A DNA stretch of 64,000 nt from NZQO01 sp964639255 (GTDB lineage Bacteria; Bacteroidota; Bacteroidia; Flavobacteriales; Flavobacteriaceae): contig CAZXDP010000006.1 of assembly GCA_964639255.1 (NCBI GenBank), positions 1-64,000 on the forward strand. Reading direction: 5' to 3'. This document shows positions 25,097 to 33,044 of this stretch, one piece after another. Both the position numbers and the translations under genes were made by a program. The notes beneath the pieces are model-generated. The model did no database searches and was not told the DNA's origin. It saw nothing but the letters and a program-made list of their open reading frames with translations. Numbering within the stretch: position 1 is the stretch's first letter; each line of letters begins with the position of its first letter.

Positions 25097-25941
25097 AGTG
25101 ATTCTTTTTCATCTTTTGTTAAAAATTGTACAATGCGATTGGGCGTTTCTGGCGCAGTGAGGTTATGATCTTGTCCGCTGGTGAAAAAAGTGGTAAACCG
25201 ATCGCGTGTTGGCAGTGATTCCCGTATATGGGCAATGGGCGTTACGGAGTCTGATTCCTCATGAACTACTAGCACAGGCGCGTCAACCCTATTAAAAAAA
25301 TGTTCCATTGTAAGCTCGTGTGCAGGTACTTTTAACACCGAATCGATTTTGACCTTCAAATTTTTCAATGTATGCTCCTTGAGATACAAATTCTCTTGGA
25401 AGAAATCGAGAATGGAATGCAACCCGGCTGGTGCCCCCATGATAACATAGCGACCTACCGGAATATCGGGCTGCGCCAAAAACGAATAAGCCCCTACCAG
25501 ACTACCCAACGAATGGCATACCATAGAGTGGAATTCGCCATACATGTCAATCGTTTTCGCAACCGCCAAGCGGTACATTTCTAAATGAAGTTTCTTTCCC
25601 TTGGACAATCCGTGAGCCGGTGCGTCTATGCTGTACAGGCTAAATTCATTGGTGTCCAATAAATCCAAATAGGGTTTCCAGCGTTTGGAATGGCTCATCC
25701 AACCGTGGAGGAAAAGTATTTTTTTAGGGCCATTTCCCCATTGGTGCAACGCTACCTCGGCATCGGGCACTTGTATGTATCGCGTCTGGGCCGATTGGAA
25801 AAACTGTTCCCCTTCGGGCGTTAACGGCACCCTATCTACCCGGCATAGCAACTTAAATGCCTGTTCCCTGTTCAGTTTTGGAAATACAGAAGCCGTGGTA
25901 TTTAGGTATCCCCCAATAAGTTTTGGCACTATCTTCTTCAT
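25087..25941 (-). CDS. Alpha/beta hydrolase
   Basis: 284 residues. Oxyanion region FLHGWMSHSKRW, nucleophile elbow CHSLGS (Ser144), acid probably in VHEESDSVTPIAH, and catalytic His in SGQDHNLTAPE. No signal peptide. Between a TetR repressor (30 nt upstream) and an acyl-CoA thioesterase (overlapping), it probably acts on a lipid or ester whose presence the TetR protein senses. The exact substrate is unknown. Confidence 0.87.
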   Translation of the reverse strand: MKKIVPKLIGGYLNTTASVFPKLNREQAFKLLCRVDRVPLTPEGEQFFQSAQTRYIQVPDAEVALHQWGNGPKKILFLHGWMSHSKRWKPYLDLLDTNEFSLYSIDAPAHGLSKGKKLHLEMYRLAVAKTIDMYGEFHSMVCHSLGSLVGAYSFLAQPDIPVGRYVIMGAPAGLHSILDFFQENLYLKEHTLKNLKVKIDSVLKVPAHELTMEHFFNRVDAPVLVVHEESDSVTPIAHIRESLPTRDRFTTFFTSGQDHNLTAPETPNRIVQFLTKDEKESLCI

Positions 25942-25971
25942 AATTTCTATATCCTATCTTTTCGTTTTGCC

Positions 25972-26565
25972 CTATTGTAGCGAGAGGGTGTGTATTAGGT
26001 TCCGCAGATGTTGCACCGTCCTTGAAATGGCCTGTGGAGTTTGTTCCAATTTACTCATCATGATGCCCCCCTCGAGCGTAGCAATAAAGATGGTGCTGTA
26101 AAAAGCTACATCAATATCTGGTTTTACCTGTTGGTTCTTGATCCCGTTTTCCAATAATTTTGTAACTGAAGTTTTTAATTCTCCCAACATCGCAAGAGCT
26201 TGTTGGCGTAATATGGGGTTGCTATCGTCTGCTTCCACGGCCGCATTCATAAGGGGACAACCTCCTTCGTACAAGGGAGTTTGCATATAATTTTCAAAAA
26301 AACCGAAAATGGCCTCGAACTTCTGCTTAAAATTAGGCGCCTCCCGTACGGCCGTCGCAATTTCTGAAAACATAACCGTCGACAACTTCTGAAGGGCGAG
26401 CCGTTCCAAATCCTGTTTGCTGTTAAAGTGCCTGTAGATAGCACCCTTGGTAAAACCTGTAGCCTTGGTAATATCGCTTATAGAGGTCGCCTTATACCCT
26501 TGCGTATTGAACAGGTTCGCGCTTTCCCGTAGAATGGTCTGCTTGGTCATTTCTGCATTTCTCAT
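25972..26565 (-). CDS. TetR-family transcriptional repressor
   Basis: 197 residues. N-terminal helix-turn-helix: TILRESANLFNTQGYKATS, then ISDITKATGFTKGAIYRHF (recognition helix about residues 34-43). The ligand-binding C-terminal part ends with TPQAISRTVQHLRNLI. I keep the ATG at 26565 because MRNAEMTKQTIL resembles the usual flavobacterial TetR start; an ATG at 26550 is the alternative. The promoter and an 18-bp operator lie immediately upstream, so it almost certainly represses itself and the two genes behind it. Confidence 0.93.
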   Translation of the reverse strand: MRNAEMTKQTILRESANLFNTQGYKATSISDITKATGFTKGAIYRHFNSKQDLERLALQKLSTVMFSEIATAVREAPNFKQKFEAIFGFFENYMQTPLYEGGCPLMNAAVEADDSNPILRQQALAMLGELKTSVTKLLENGIKNQQVKPDIDVAFYSTIFIATLEGGIMMSKLEQTPQAISRTVQHLRNLIHTLSLQ

Positions 26566-26569
26566 ACCA

Positions 26570-26600
26570 CAAAGATACCAATCGGTATCTTAAAAGCAAA
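26570..26600 (-). promoter_or_regulatory. tetR promoter, full consensus
   Basis: On the minus strand: TTTG (26600-26597), a 19-nt spacer, TATCTTTG (26577-26570). Both elements match the Bacteroidota consensus exactly. The box ends 4 nt before the ATG, so transcription would begin on or beside the start codon. Confidence 0.8.
26573..26590. promoter_or_regulatory. TetR operator
   Basis: AGATACCAATCGGTATCT has perfect 7-bp arms around AATC, with the TACC-N4-GGTA core common in TetR/AcrR operators. It covers most of the -7 box and part of the spacer of the tetR promoter, so a bound dimer excludes RNA polymerase. It is about 41 bp upstream of the divergent promoter box at 26631. Confidence 0.8.
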
Positions 26601-26630
26601 AACACGGTGGCGGTTTATGATAGTTTTAAG

Positions 26631-26638
26631 TAATTTTG
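26631..26638 (+). promoter_or_regulatory. -7 promoter box of the YheT-like gene
   Basis: TAATTTTG, an exact consensus match. It predicts transcription from about 26645, downstream of a TTG at 26636 that would otherwise be a possible start codon. Confidence 0.55.
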
Positions 26639-26656
26639 AGCCAAAGCAGCGTGCCT

Positions 26657-27613
26657 ATGCCCTTAGTTCCCTCTTCCTTCAAGGCCCGGGGATTGTTCAA
26701 AAATGCCCATTTCTCTACTATTTATTCGGCCAAGTTGCGCCCTGCCCCGACCCTCAAGCAGGAGCGTGAGCGCCTATGGCTACAAGATGGTGACTTTCTC
26801 GACCTCGATATGACACTCTCGGCGGTAAACGACAAAATAGCCATTCTCCTGCATGGACTGGAGGGCAACGCACAACGAACGTATATGGTTGGGCAAGGGC
26901 GCGTTCTGGCCAATCATGAGTGGGACGTTTGCGCGATGAACTATAGAGGCTGCAGTGGCGAGCCCAACAATCGCTACGCATCTTATAACGCCGGAAAAAC
27001 GGAAGACCTAGAGGCCGTTGTGACACATCTTCTCCAAAAAGAGCAATACCGTACCCTAGCACTGGTAGGATTTAGCTTGGGGGGCAATTTATTGCTGAAA
27101 TATCTGGGGGAGCGCGAAAACGTTCCTTCAGAAATAAAAAAAGCGGTGGCCATATCTACCCCGCTCAACTTACGGGGAAGCCTCGAGGCCCTGTCTCAAT
27201 TCAACAATATAGTGTACCGCACGAGTTTTTTGCACAACCTTCGGAAAAAATATAAGGGGAAAATGGCTCAATTTCCAGATAAAATGAGCCCAGGAGAGTT
27301 AAAGAAAATAACTTCCCTGCTAGAGTTCGACCATCGCTATACGGCACCGGCACACGGCTACGACGATGCCTTCGATTATTATGAAAAAAACAGCAGCGGT
27401 CAGTTTATCGATGCCATACAAATGCCTGTGTTGCTGCTGAATGCGAAGAACGATTCCTTCTTAACCCACAATTGCTACCCTTACGACTACGCTCGAGATT
27501 CAAAAAATTTCTATCTTGAAACCCCAGATCACGGGGGGCACGTTGGTTTTCACGTAACCAATTCAGTGTATTATTCAGAAAAAAGAACCGTACAATTTCT
27601 ACATGGAACCTGA
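26657..27613 (+). CDS. YheT-family alpha/beta hydrolase
   Basis: 318 residues from the ATG at 26657 (MPLVPSSFKARG), the usual family start; a TTG at 26636 lies inside the promoter box and is rejected. Motifs: LFKNAHFSTIYSA, LHGLEGNAQRTY (oxyanion hole), MNYRGCSGEPN, nucleophile elbow GFSLGGNLLLKYLGE, and the catalytic His near DHGGHVGFH. A probable esterase of broad specificity. It overlaps the next gene by 11 nt. It diverges from the TetR operon that also encodes a hydrolase. Confidence 0.9.
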   Translation: MPLVPSSFKARGLFKNAHFSTIYSAKLRPAPTLKQERERLWLQDGDFLDLDMTLSAVNDKIAILLHGLEGNAQRTYMVGQGRVLANHEWDVCAMNYRGCSGEPNNRYASYNAGKTEDLEAVVTHLLQKEQYRTLALVGFSLGGNLLLKYLGERENVPSEIKKAVAISTPLNLRGSLEALSQFNNIVYRTSFLHNLRKKYKGKMAQFPDKMSPGELKKITSLLEFDHRYTAPAHGYDDAFDYYEKNSSGQFIDAIQMPVLLLNAKNDSFLTHNCYPYDYARDSKNFYLETPDHGGHVGFHVTNSVYYSEKRTVQFLHGT

Positions 27614-27956
27614 AACACAACTTTTTGCGGGCATCGCCTATATCGTGTTTATGATCCTCTTGGCGTGGGTGTTCAAAACCTATCCGCCTAAGGAGATAAA
27701 CGCGTTATATGGTTATAGAACCAAACGCTCCATGGCCAACCCGGCAGTTTGGAAAGCAGCCAATTTGTATTGGACACGCTTGTTCTATCGTTGGCAGTGG
27801 TATTTATTGGCAACTCCGGTAGTGTTCTATTTTATATGGCCACACTACGGAATATTGGGTACCATTCTAGTACATACCCTTATGTTATTATTAACCATTC
27901 CCGCCACCGAGCGCTTTTTAAACAAGCATTTCGACGCTAATGGCAACCCAAGGTAA
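27603..27956 (+). CDS. SdpI-family small membrane protein
   Basis: 117 residues with three predicted membrane helices (about 8-24, 64-80, 83-102). The family signature INALYGYRTKRSMANPAVWKAAN separates the first two. In Bacillus, SdpI gives immunity to the SdpC toxin, but most homologues have no known toxin partner, and none is visible here. It starts inside the YheT-like gene. Confidence 0.85.
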   Translation: MEPETQLFAGIAYIVFMILLAWVFKTYPPKEINALYGYRTKRSMANPAVWKAANLYWTRLFYRWQWYLLATPVVFYFIWPHYGILGTILVHTLMLLLTIPATERFLNKHFDANGNPR

Positions 27957-27984
27957 ATATCCTTCCGTTTTCATATTTGATTAG

Positions 27985-27992
27985 TACCTTTG
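27985..27992 (+). promoter_or_regulatory. -7 promoter box of yicC
   Basis: TACCTTTG, an exact match, 18 nt before the ATG at 28011. A TTG at 27990 lies inside this box and is not a credible start. Confidence 0.5.
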
Positions 27993-28010
27993 CCGCTAAA
28001 GAAAGAATCT

Positions 28011-28868
28011 ATGATCCAGTCCATGACCGGTTATGGCAAAAGCGTGGTGCAATTGCCTTCCAAGAAAATTACCGTTGAGATAAAATCGCTCAACAGCAAG
28101 AACCTGGACCTCAATGCAAGGGTGCCATCGGCCTATCGCGAAAAAGAACTTGAGTTGCGCAACCGCATTGCGAAGTCGCTTTCGCGCGGGAAGGTAGATT
28201 TTAATCTCTATGTAGAATTAACGGGCGAGGAAACCGCAACCGTGATCAATGAGGCTGTGGTACGGCAGTATATGAAACAGCTCGCACATATAAGCGACGG
28301 GAACCCCATAGAGCTCATGAGAATGGCAGTTCGCTTTCCAGATGCGCTTACGACCGAGCGGGAAGACTTGGACGAAAATGAATACAGCGCCATCCTTACG
28401 GCGGTGGAGGAGGCCCTTGAGGCAATAAACGCATACCGAACTGATGAAGGCGCCGTCTTGGAAAAGGACTTCCAGCAACGCATCGATACCATCTCACAAT
28501 TGCTCGAAAAGGTTATTGCACTAGACCCGCAACGCATTGAGAATGTTCGGGAGCGTCTGCAGAAGGCTATTGCCGAACTTAAGGAAACGGTAGATGAGAA
28601 CCGATTTGAGCAAGAATTGATGTACTATCTTGAAAAATATGATATTACCGAAGAAAAGGTGAGGCTCCAAAATCATTTGGACTATTTTTCTGAAACGCTT
28701 CAAAATGCTACTAGCAATGGAAAGAAATTGGGATTCATATCTCAGGAAATTGGCCGCGAGATTAACACTATTGGCTCTAAGGCCAACTTTGCGCCCATGC
28801 AACAGCTGGTGGTGCAAATGAAAGATGAACTGGAAAAGATAAAGGAACAAGCGCTAAACGTACTGTAA
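28011..28868 (+). CDS. YicC-family endoribonuclease
   Basis: 285 residues from MIQSMTGYGKS, the standard family opening. N-terminal YicC domain (about 3-150, with VEIKSLNSKNLDLNARVP) and C-terminal DUF1732 (about 200-285, ending with FAPMQQLVVQMKDELEKIKEQALNVL-type sequence and the segment GREINTIGSKAN). YicC proteins are RNases involved in RNA turnover. The stop shares one base with the gmk start (TAATG). Confidence 0.93.
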   Translation: MIQSMTGYGKSVVQLPSKKITVEIKSLNSKNLDLNARVPSAYREKELELRNRIAKSLSRGKVDFNLYVELTGEETATVINEAVVRQYMKQLAHISDGNPIELMRMAVRFPDALTTEREDLDENEYSAILTAVEEALEAINAYRTDEGAVLEKDFQQRIDTISQLLEKVIALDPQRIENVRERLQKAIAELKETVDENRFEQELMYYLEKYDITEEKVRLQNHLDYFSETLQNATSNGKKLGFISQEIGREINTIGSKANFAPMQQLVVQMKDELEKIKEQALNVL

Positions 28869-29464
28869 TGGTCGAAGGAAAATTAATCGTATTCTCTGCT
28901 CCCTCGGGCAGCGGTAAAACCACCATTGTACAGTATTTGCTCGCCCAGGAAGAACTAAATTTGGACTTTTCCATTTCATGCACCTCGCGCGAGCCCAGGG
29001 GCGAAGAACAACACGGAAAGGACTACTACTTTATTAGCTTAAAAGATTTTAAGCAACATATAAAAAGAGGTGATTTCTTAGAATGGGAGGAAGTATATAG
29101 AGACAACTTTTATGGGACGCTTAAAAGCGAAGTTGAACGTATTTGGGCGACGGGCAAAAATGTCATTTTTGATATTGATGTGGTAGGAGGATTGCGTATT
29201 AAGAAAAAATATCCCGAACAAACGTTGGCCGTTTTCGTGAAGCCTCCTAGCGTGGACGAACTGAAGAGACGCTTAAAAAAACGCAAAACCGAAAGCGAAG
29301 AGCGCATTAATATGAGAATTGCCAAGGCTTCTGTAGAATTGGCCACCGCACCTCAGTTCGACTATACCATCAAGAACCACGATCTACAAACCGCGTTGGA
29401 CGAAGCCAAAACCCTAGTGGGCGATTTCATAAAGCACGGTCACAAATTGCCCAAAAAAACGTAG
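28868..29464 (+). CDS. gmk: Guanylate kinase
   Basis: 198 residues. Phosphorylates GMP to GDP. P-loop VFSAPSGSGKTTI at residues 9-21, GMP-binding SCTSREPRGEEQHGKDYYF, and the lid region RLKKRKTESEERINMRI. It is coupled to yicC upstream and followed after 4 nt by nadD, the arrangement common in this group of bacteria. Confidence 0.96.
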   Translation: MVEGKLIVFSAPSGSGKTTIVQYLLAQEELNLDFSISCTSREPRGEEQHGKDYYFISLKDFKQHIKRGDFLEWEEVYRDNFYGTLKSEVERIWATGKNVIFDIDVVGGLRIKKKYPEQTLAVFVKPPSVDELKRRLKKRKTESEERINMRIAKASVELATAPQFDYTIKNHDLQTALDEAKTLVGDFIKHGHKLPKKT

Positions 29465-29468
29465 CGAG

Positions 29469-30059
29469 ATGGGCCAAGGGAAGAAAATAGGACTTTACTT
29501 CGGTACGTTCAATCCCATACACATAGGGCATTTGGCTATTGCCAACCATATGGTCGAGCACAGCGATCTGGAGGAGGTATGGATGGTGGTAACTCCGCAC
29601 AATCCGCATAAGAAAAAGAAGACATTGCTCGAGGACCACCACCGTATGGCAATGGTAGAGCTGGCCCTAGAGGATTATCCTAAGTTAAGGGCTAGCAATA
29701 TTGAGTTCAACCTGCCGCAGCCCAACTACACGGCAACCACCTTGGCGCACCTAGAGGAAAAATTTCCGCAGCATGATTTTTGCCTCATAATGGGGGAAGA
29801 TAATTTAAAGAGCCTTCAAAAATGGAAGAATTATGAAGTCATCATTGCGCGGTACCACCTCTATGTCTATCCTCGCATATCGGAGGGTTCGGTGGCATCC
29901 CAGTTCAAACAACACCCAAAGATACACCGGGTAGATGCTCCCATTATGGAACTCTCCTCTACCTTCATCAGAAAATCCATCCAAGAAGGGAAAAACTGCA
30001 AACCGCTGTTGCCACAACCCGTATGGAAGTATATAGATGAAATGAACTTCTACAAATAG
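29469..30059 (+). CDS. nadD: Nicotinate-nucleotide adenylyltransferase
   Basis: 196 residues. Converts nicotinate mononucleotide to deamido-NAD in NAD synthesis. Nucleotidyltransferase motifs GLYFGTFNPIHIGHLAIANHM (GxFxPxHxGH) near the start and SSTFIRKSIQEG near residue 162 are intact. Last gene of the yicC-gmk-nadD run, followed by the assembly gap. Confidence 0.95.
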   Translation: MGQGKKIGLYFGTFNPIHIGHLAIANHMVEHSDLEEVWMVVTPHNPHKKKKTLLEDHHRMAMVELALEDYPKLRASNIEFNLPQPNYTATTLAHLEEKFPQHDFCLIMGEDNLKSLQKWKNYEVIIARYHLYVYPRISEGSVASQFKQHPKIHRVDAPIMELSSTFIRKSIQEGKNCKPLLPQPVWKYIDEMNFYK

Positions 30060-30221
30060 AAAGCCGCCCCGAACTAATTAACACTAGTGAGGCGGCCCCT
30101 GCTTACTAATCAACCTGAAATTTTGGAGTTTATTGCCTTGAAGGGTATTCAACTCCTGTTAAATGTTTTGATTCCTTTCGGTATGGCAGCTACATCATCA
30201 TTTGCTGTAACTAAGGTCAAC

Positions 30222-30321
30222 NNNNNNNNNNNNNNNNNNNNNNNNNNNNNNNNNNNNNNNNNNNNNNNNNNNNNNNNNNNNNNNNNNNNNNNNNNNNNNN
30301 NNNNNNNNNNNNNNNNNNNNN
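30222..30321. other. Assembly gap (100 N)
   Basis: Exactly 100 undetermined bases, the conventional length for a gap of unknown size. The distance between nadD and gpsA and any gene lying between them are therefore unknown. Confidence 0.99.
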
Positions 30322-30366
30322 TTTTTTTGAATCTCCAAAAAAGTAGACAATCGGGTTATTATTATG

Positions 30367-30374
30367 TATTTTTG
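30367..30374 (+). promoter_or_regulatory. -7 promoter box of gpsA
   Basis: TATTTTTG, an exact TAnnTTTG match, 20 nt before the gpsA ATG. No TTTG at the -33 position. Confidence 0.5.
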
Positions 30375-30394
30375 AATGAACACAACGGTATTCT

Positions 30395-31399
30395 ATGAGC
30401 GAGACACCAAAATTTGCGGTATTTGGGGGCGGCAGTTGGGCCACAGCTATTGTAAAAATGCTAAGCGAAAATCTGGATGAAGTGGGGTGGTATATGCGAA
30501 GTGTGTATGCGCTTGAGCATATCAAGAAACAGGACCACAATCCAAATTACCTCAGTTCGGTGGAATTTAAGGTTTCCCAATTGCGGCTAAGCAACGATAT
30601 CAACGATATGGTAGCGTATGCCGATTACCTCATCTTTGCCATTCCTTCGGCCTTTGTCGATGCCGAACTTAAGCAAATTACCGCTTCATTAGACGATAAG
30701 ATCATTTTTTCGGCCATAAAAGGCATTGTCCCGGAAACCAGTTTAATAGTGGGCGACCACTTCAATACCCAGTACGGGGTCCCATTCCATAACATTGGCG
30801 TGATCTCTGGACCTTGCCACGCAGAAGAAGTGGCTCTAGAACGGCTCTCCTACCTTACCATTGCCTGTGCCGATGAAGCTAAGGCCAAATGCGTGGCAAA
30901 GCATCTAAGCAGTGATTATATTAAATGCACCACGAGCGATGATATTATTGGTACCGAATATGCCGCCATGCTGAAAAACATCTACGCCATCGCGGCGGGA
31001 ATCGCCCACGGACTTGGATACGGCGATAATTTTCAAAGCGTCTTGATGAGCAATGCCATACGCGAAATGAAGCGCTATGTAAAACGTGTCCACAAAATGA
31101 AGCGGGACATCAACCAATCTGCTTACTTAGGCGACCTCTTGGTAACAGGATATTCTGTTTTTAGCCGGAACCGAATGTTCGGGAACATGATTGGGAAAGG
31201 ATATACCGTGAAAAGTGCACAAATGGAAATGAGTATGATTGCCGAAGGATATTATGCTACAAAAAGTGCCTATATGCTCAATCAGCAAAAAGGCAAGAAA
31301 AAGGCGAAAACGCCAATAATTAATGCGGTTTACGGAATTCTCTACGAGGGTAAAGATCCAAAGAAAACATTCAAAAAACTTACAGAGAAGCTGGATTGA
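30395..31399 (+). CDS. gpsA: NAD(P)H-dependent glycerol-3-phosphate dehydrogenase
   Basis: 334 residues. Reduces dihydroxyacetone phosphate to sn-glycerol 3-phosphate for phospholipid synthesis. Rossmann motif FAVFGGGSWATAIVKML at the N-terminus, FSAIKGI, GVISGPCHAEEVA, and the catalytic-lysine segment EYAAMLKNIYAIAAGIAHGLGYGDN. The stop codon abuts the stop of the opposing gene with no bases between. Confidence 0.95.
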   Translation: MSETPKFAVFGGGSWATAIVKMLSENLDEVGWYMRSVYALEHIKKQDHNPNYLSSVEFKVSQLRLSNDINDMVAYADYLIFAIPSAFVDAELKQITASLDDKIIFSAIKGIVPETSLIVGDHFNTQYGVPFHNIGVISGPCHAEEVALERLSYLTIACADEAKAKCVAKHLSSDYIKCTTSDDIIGTEYAAMLKNIYAIAAGIAHGLGYGDNFQSVLMSNAIREMKRYVKRVHKMKRDINQSAYLGDLLVTGYSVFSRNRMFGNMIGKGYTVKSAQMEMSMIAEGYYATKSAYMLNQQKGKKKAKTPIINAVYGILYEGKDPKKTFKKLTEKLD

Positions 31400-31795
31400 T
31401 TACCGCGCCAGTACACCCTCAATATCCATAACAGGAAGGGAAACAGCATTGTCTTCCATGATGCTATGGGCCGGAAATTCAAATCGCTTGTCGTACAGCG
31501 TGTCCCCCACAAAATAGGTAAGGCTAAAGTAATTTGTAATTTGGAAGACCTGTTCTTCCAGAAATTCGATTTTTGCGTAGCTCTTCGCCGGCAATACCTT
31601 GAGCGAATGTCTCATTTTGGTGGTTTTCTTCGTTGCGCTCCTTCCCTCTGAAACAATGAGAACCGTTTCCAAGGGTTGTGGCGTGTCGTTGATAAGGTAT
31701 GCATTCCAATCGAAAGTGTTGAAATCACTATTGAATTCCCTAACCGCCGCAATATAGACGTGCTCCACCTTGGGAATTTGAATATCTTTTCGCAC
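31400..31795 (-). CDS. Conserved flavobacterial protein of unknown function
   Basis: 131 residues, soluble, no signal peptide. Beta-rich with repeated aromatic pairs (HVYIAAVREF, FDWNAYLIND, VFQITNYFSLTYFVGDTLYDKRFEFPAHS). The run LIVSEGRSATKKTTKMRHS is basic. It is the last of three minus-strand genes behind pheS, 4 nt downstream of a small membrane-protein gene. Homologues in this position sometimes carry a phenylalanyl-tRNA synthetase label by mistake; nothing in this sequence supports that. Confidence 0.65.
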   Translation of the reverse strand: MRKDIQIPKVEHVYIAAVREFNSDFNTFDWNAYLINDTPQPLETVLIVSEGRSATKKTTKMRHSLKVLPAKSYAKIEFLEEQVFQITNYFSLTYFVGDTLYDKRFEFPAHSIMEDNAVSLPVMDIEGVLAR

Positions 31796-31799
31796 CGAG

Positions 31800-31967
31800 C
31801 TAGTCTTTTTTTACCTTCCAGGTAATCCATAGCCCCAGCAATGCCAGCGCCATAATACCTAGGAAAACGGCGCCCACGGCTATTTCAAGAACGGCTAAGA
31901 TAAAGGTAAGGTATGCTACCACGAGCAGCCCCACTACCAACAGTGCAATAAGAGCGTATTTTTTCAT
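31800..31967 (-). CDS. Small two-helix membrane protein coupled to pheS
   Basis: A 55-residue frame, MKKYALIALLVVGLLVVAYL at the start and LGLWITWKVKKD at the end. Two hydrophobic helices (about 5-24 and 29-49) are joined by a short turn with Glu28. The ATG overlaps the pheS TGA in an ATGA arrangement, which supports real, coupled translation. No family recognised; it lies between pheS and the 131-residue gene. Confidence 0.65.
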   Translation of the reverse strand: MKKYALIALLVVGLLVVAYLTFILAVLEIAVGAVFLGIMALALLGLWITWKVKKD

Positions 31968-32983
31968 AAGGCGCTTTTAAATTGTTCTAAGAAGCGAATG
32001 TCATTTTCACTGAACATCCGTATATCGGGTATTTGGTGCAACAATAGTGCGATTCGATCGATACCCATACCAAAGGCAAAGCCAGAATAGGTGCCAGGAT
32101 CGATACCGCAATTTGAGAGAACGTTGGGATCTACCATACCACAGCCCATGATTTCCAGCCAGCCCGTACCCTTGGTCATCCTGTAATCGGTTTCTGTTTC
32201 GAGACCCCAATACACATCTACTTCAGCGCTAGGCTCCGTAAAGGGAAAATACGAGGGCCGCAGTCTAATTTTCGATTTTCCGAACAATTCGGTAGTAAAA
32301 TACTGTAAGGTTTGCTTTAAGTCGGCAAAACTTACGCCTTTGTCCACATACAGTCCCTCCACCTGATGGAAAAAGCAGTGGGATCGTGCCGAAATGGCCT
32401 CATTTCGGTAGACGCGTCCTGGAGAGATGGTGCGTATGGGCGGTTTATGGGTTTCCATATAGCGAACCTGAACGGTACTGGTATGGGTGCGTAGCAGTAC
32501 ATCTGGATTGGTTTGGATAAAAAAGGTATCCTGCATATCTCGGGCAGGGTGGTATTCCGGCAGGTTGAGCGCGGTAAAGTTGTGCCAATCGTCCTCTATT
32601 TCGGGCCCTTCGGATACATTGAAACCAATACGGGAAAAAATTTCGGTAATTCTATTCTTTACGATGTTTATGGGATGCCGGGAGCCAACGGCAATAGGTT
32701 CGCCGGGCCGGGAAAGATCGCCATAAGACCCCGTGCTTTCCTGCTTTGCCTCGAGAGCAGTCTTGAGCGCTTCAACCTTCTCCTGTGCCAATGTTTTGAG
32801 AGTATTCACCGCCTGCCCGAATTCCTTTTTCTGATTGTTTGGAACATTCTTGAATTCGGCGAAGAACTCGTTGAGCAATCCTTTTTTTCCCAAATAGCGA
32901 ATTCGGAATTGCTCTACCGTCTCCATATCATTGGCCTCAAAGCTTTCAACCTCGGCAATATGCTCTTTGATTTTCTCTATCAT
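31964..32983 (-). CDS. pheS: Phenylalanyl-tRNA synthetase alpha subunit
   Basis: 339 residues from MIEKIKEHIAEVESF; an ATG at 32995 would add four residues and lies 3 nt from the predicted transcription start. Class II synthetase core: motif 2 region RNEAISARSHCFFHQVEGLYVD, and motif 3 FAFGMGIDRIALLLHQIPDIR near the end. The N-terminal coiled coil binds tRNA. It charges tRNA(Phe) as an alpha2-beta2 enzyme; pheT is not in the window. Confidence 0.96.
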   Translation of the reverse strand: MIEKIKEHIAEVESFEANDMETVEQFRIRYLGKKGLLNEFFAEFKNVPNNQKKEFGQAVNTLKTLAQEKVEALKTALEAKQESTGSYGDLSRPGEPIAVGSRHPINIVKNRITEIFSRIGFNVSEGPEIEDDWHNFTALNLPEYHPARDMQDTFFIQTNPDVLLRTHTSTVQVRYMETHKPPIRTISPGRVYRNEAISARSHCFFHQVEGLYVDKGVSFADLKQTLQYFTTELFGKSKIRLRPSYFPFTEPSAEVDVYWGLETETDYRMTKGTGWLEIMGCGMVDPNVLSNCGIDPGTYSGFAFGMGIDRIALLLHQIPDIRMFSENDIRFLEQFKSAL

Positions 32984-33004
32984 TTTCAAATACATCTAAA
33001 GCCG

Positions 33005-33012
33005 CAAATTTA
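33005..33012 (-). promoter_or_regulatory. -7 promoter box of pheS
   Basis: The minus strand reads TAAATTTG, an exact match, and supports the ATG at 32983 as the start. The -33 element is not evident. Confidence 0.45.
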
Positions 33013-33044
33013 AGGAAATTATATGGCTAGAGCGCATACTAACT

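Larger units (their letters stand above)
30060..30394. other. Intergenic region with assembly gap
   Basis: It holds a GCCGCC (30063-30068) / GGCGGC (30091-30096) stem with a 22-nt loop and no T tract, then 125 nt with no credible gene, 100 N, and the gpsA upstream region. On the minus strand 30149-30220 encodes a short frame containing VTANDDVAAIPKG, which resembles repeat units of flavobacterial surface adhesins, but it ends in a stop after 23 codons. Nothing else can be supported. Confidence 0.6.

Noticed and set aside
27603..27956. SdpI-like protein as toxin immunity factor
   Set aside because: No SdpC-like toxin or other small exported toxin gene is adjacent; most SdpI homologues lack such partners.
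30063..30096. GC-rich hairpin after nadD as a terminator
   Set aside because: A 6-bp stem with a 22-nt loop and no T tract is not a convincing intrinsic terminator.
30087..30398. Open frame running across the N gap
   Set aside because: It exists only because undetermined bases cannot supply a stop; neither flank encodes a recognisable protein in that frame.
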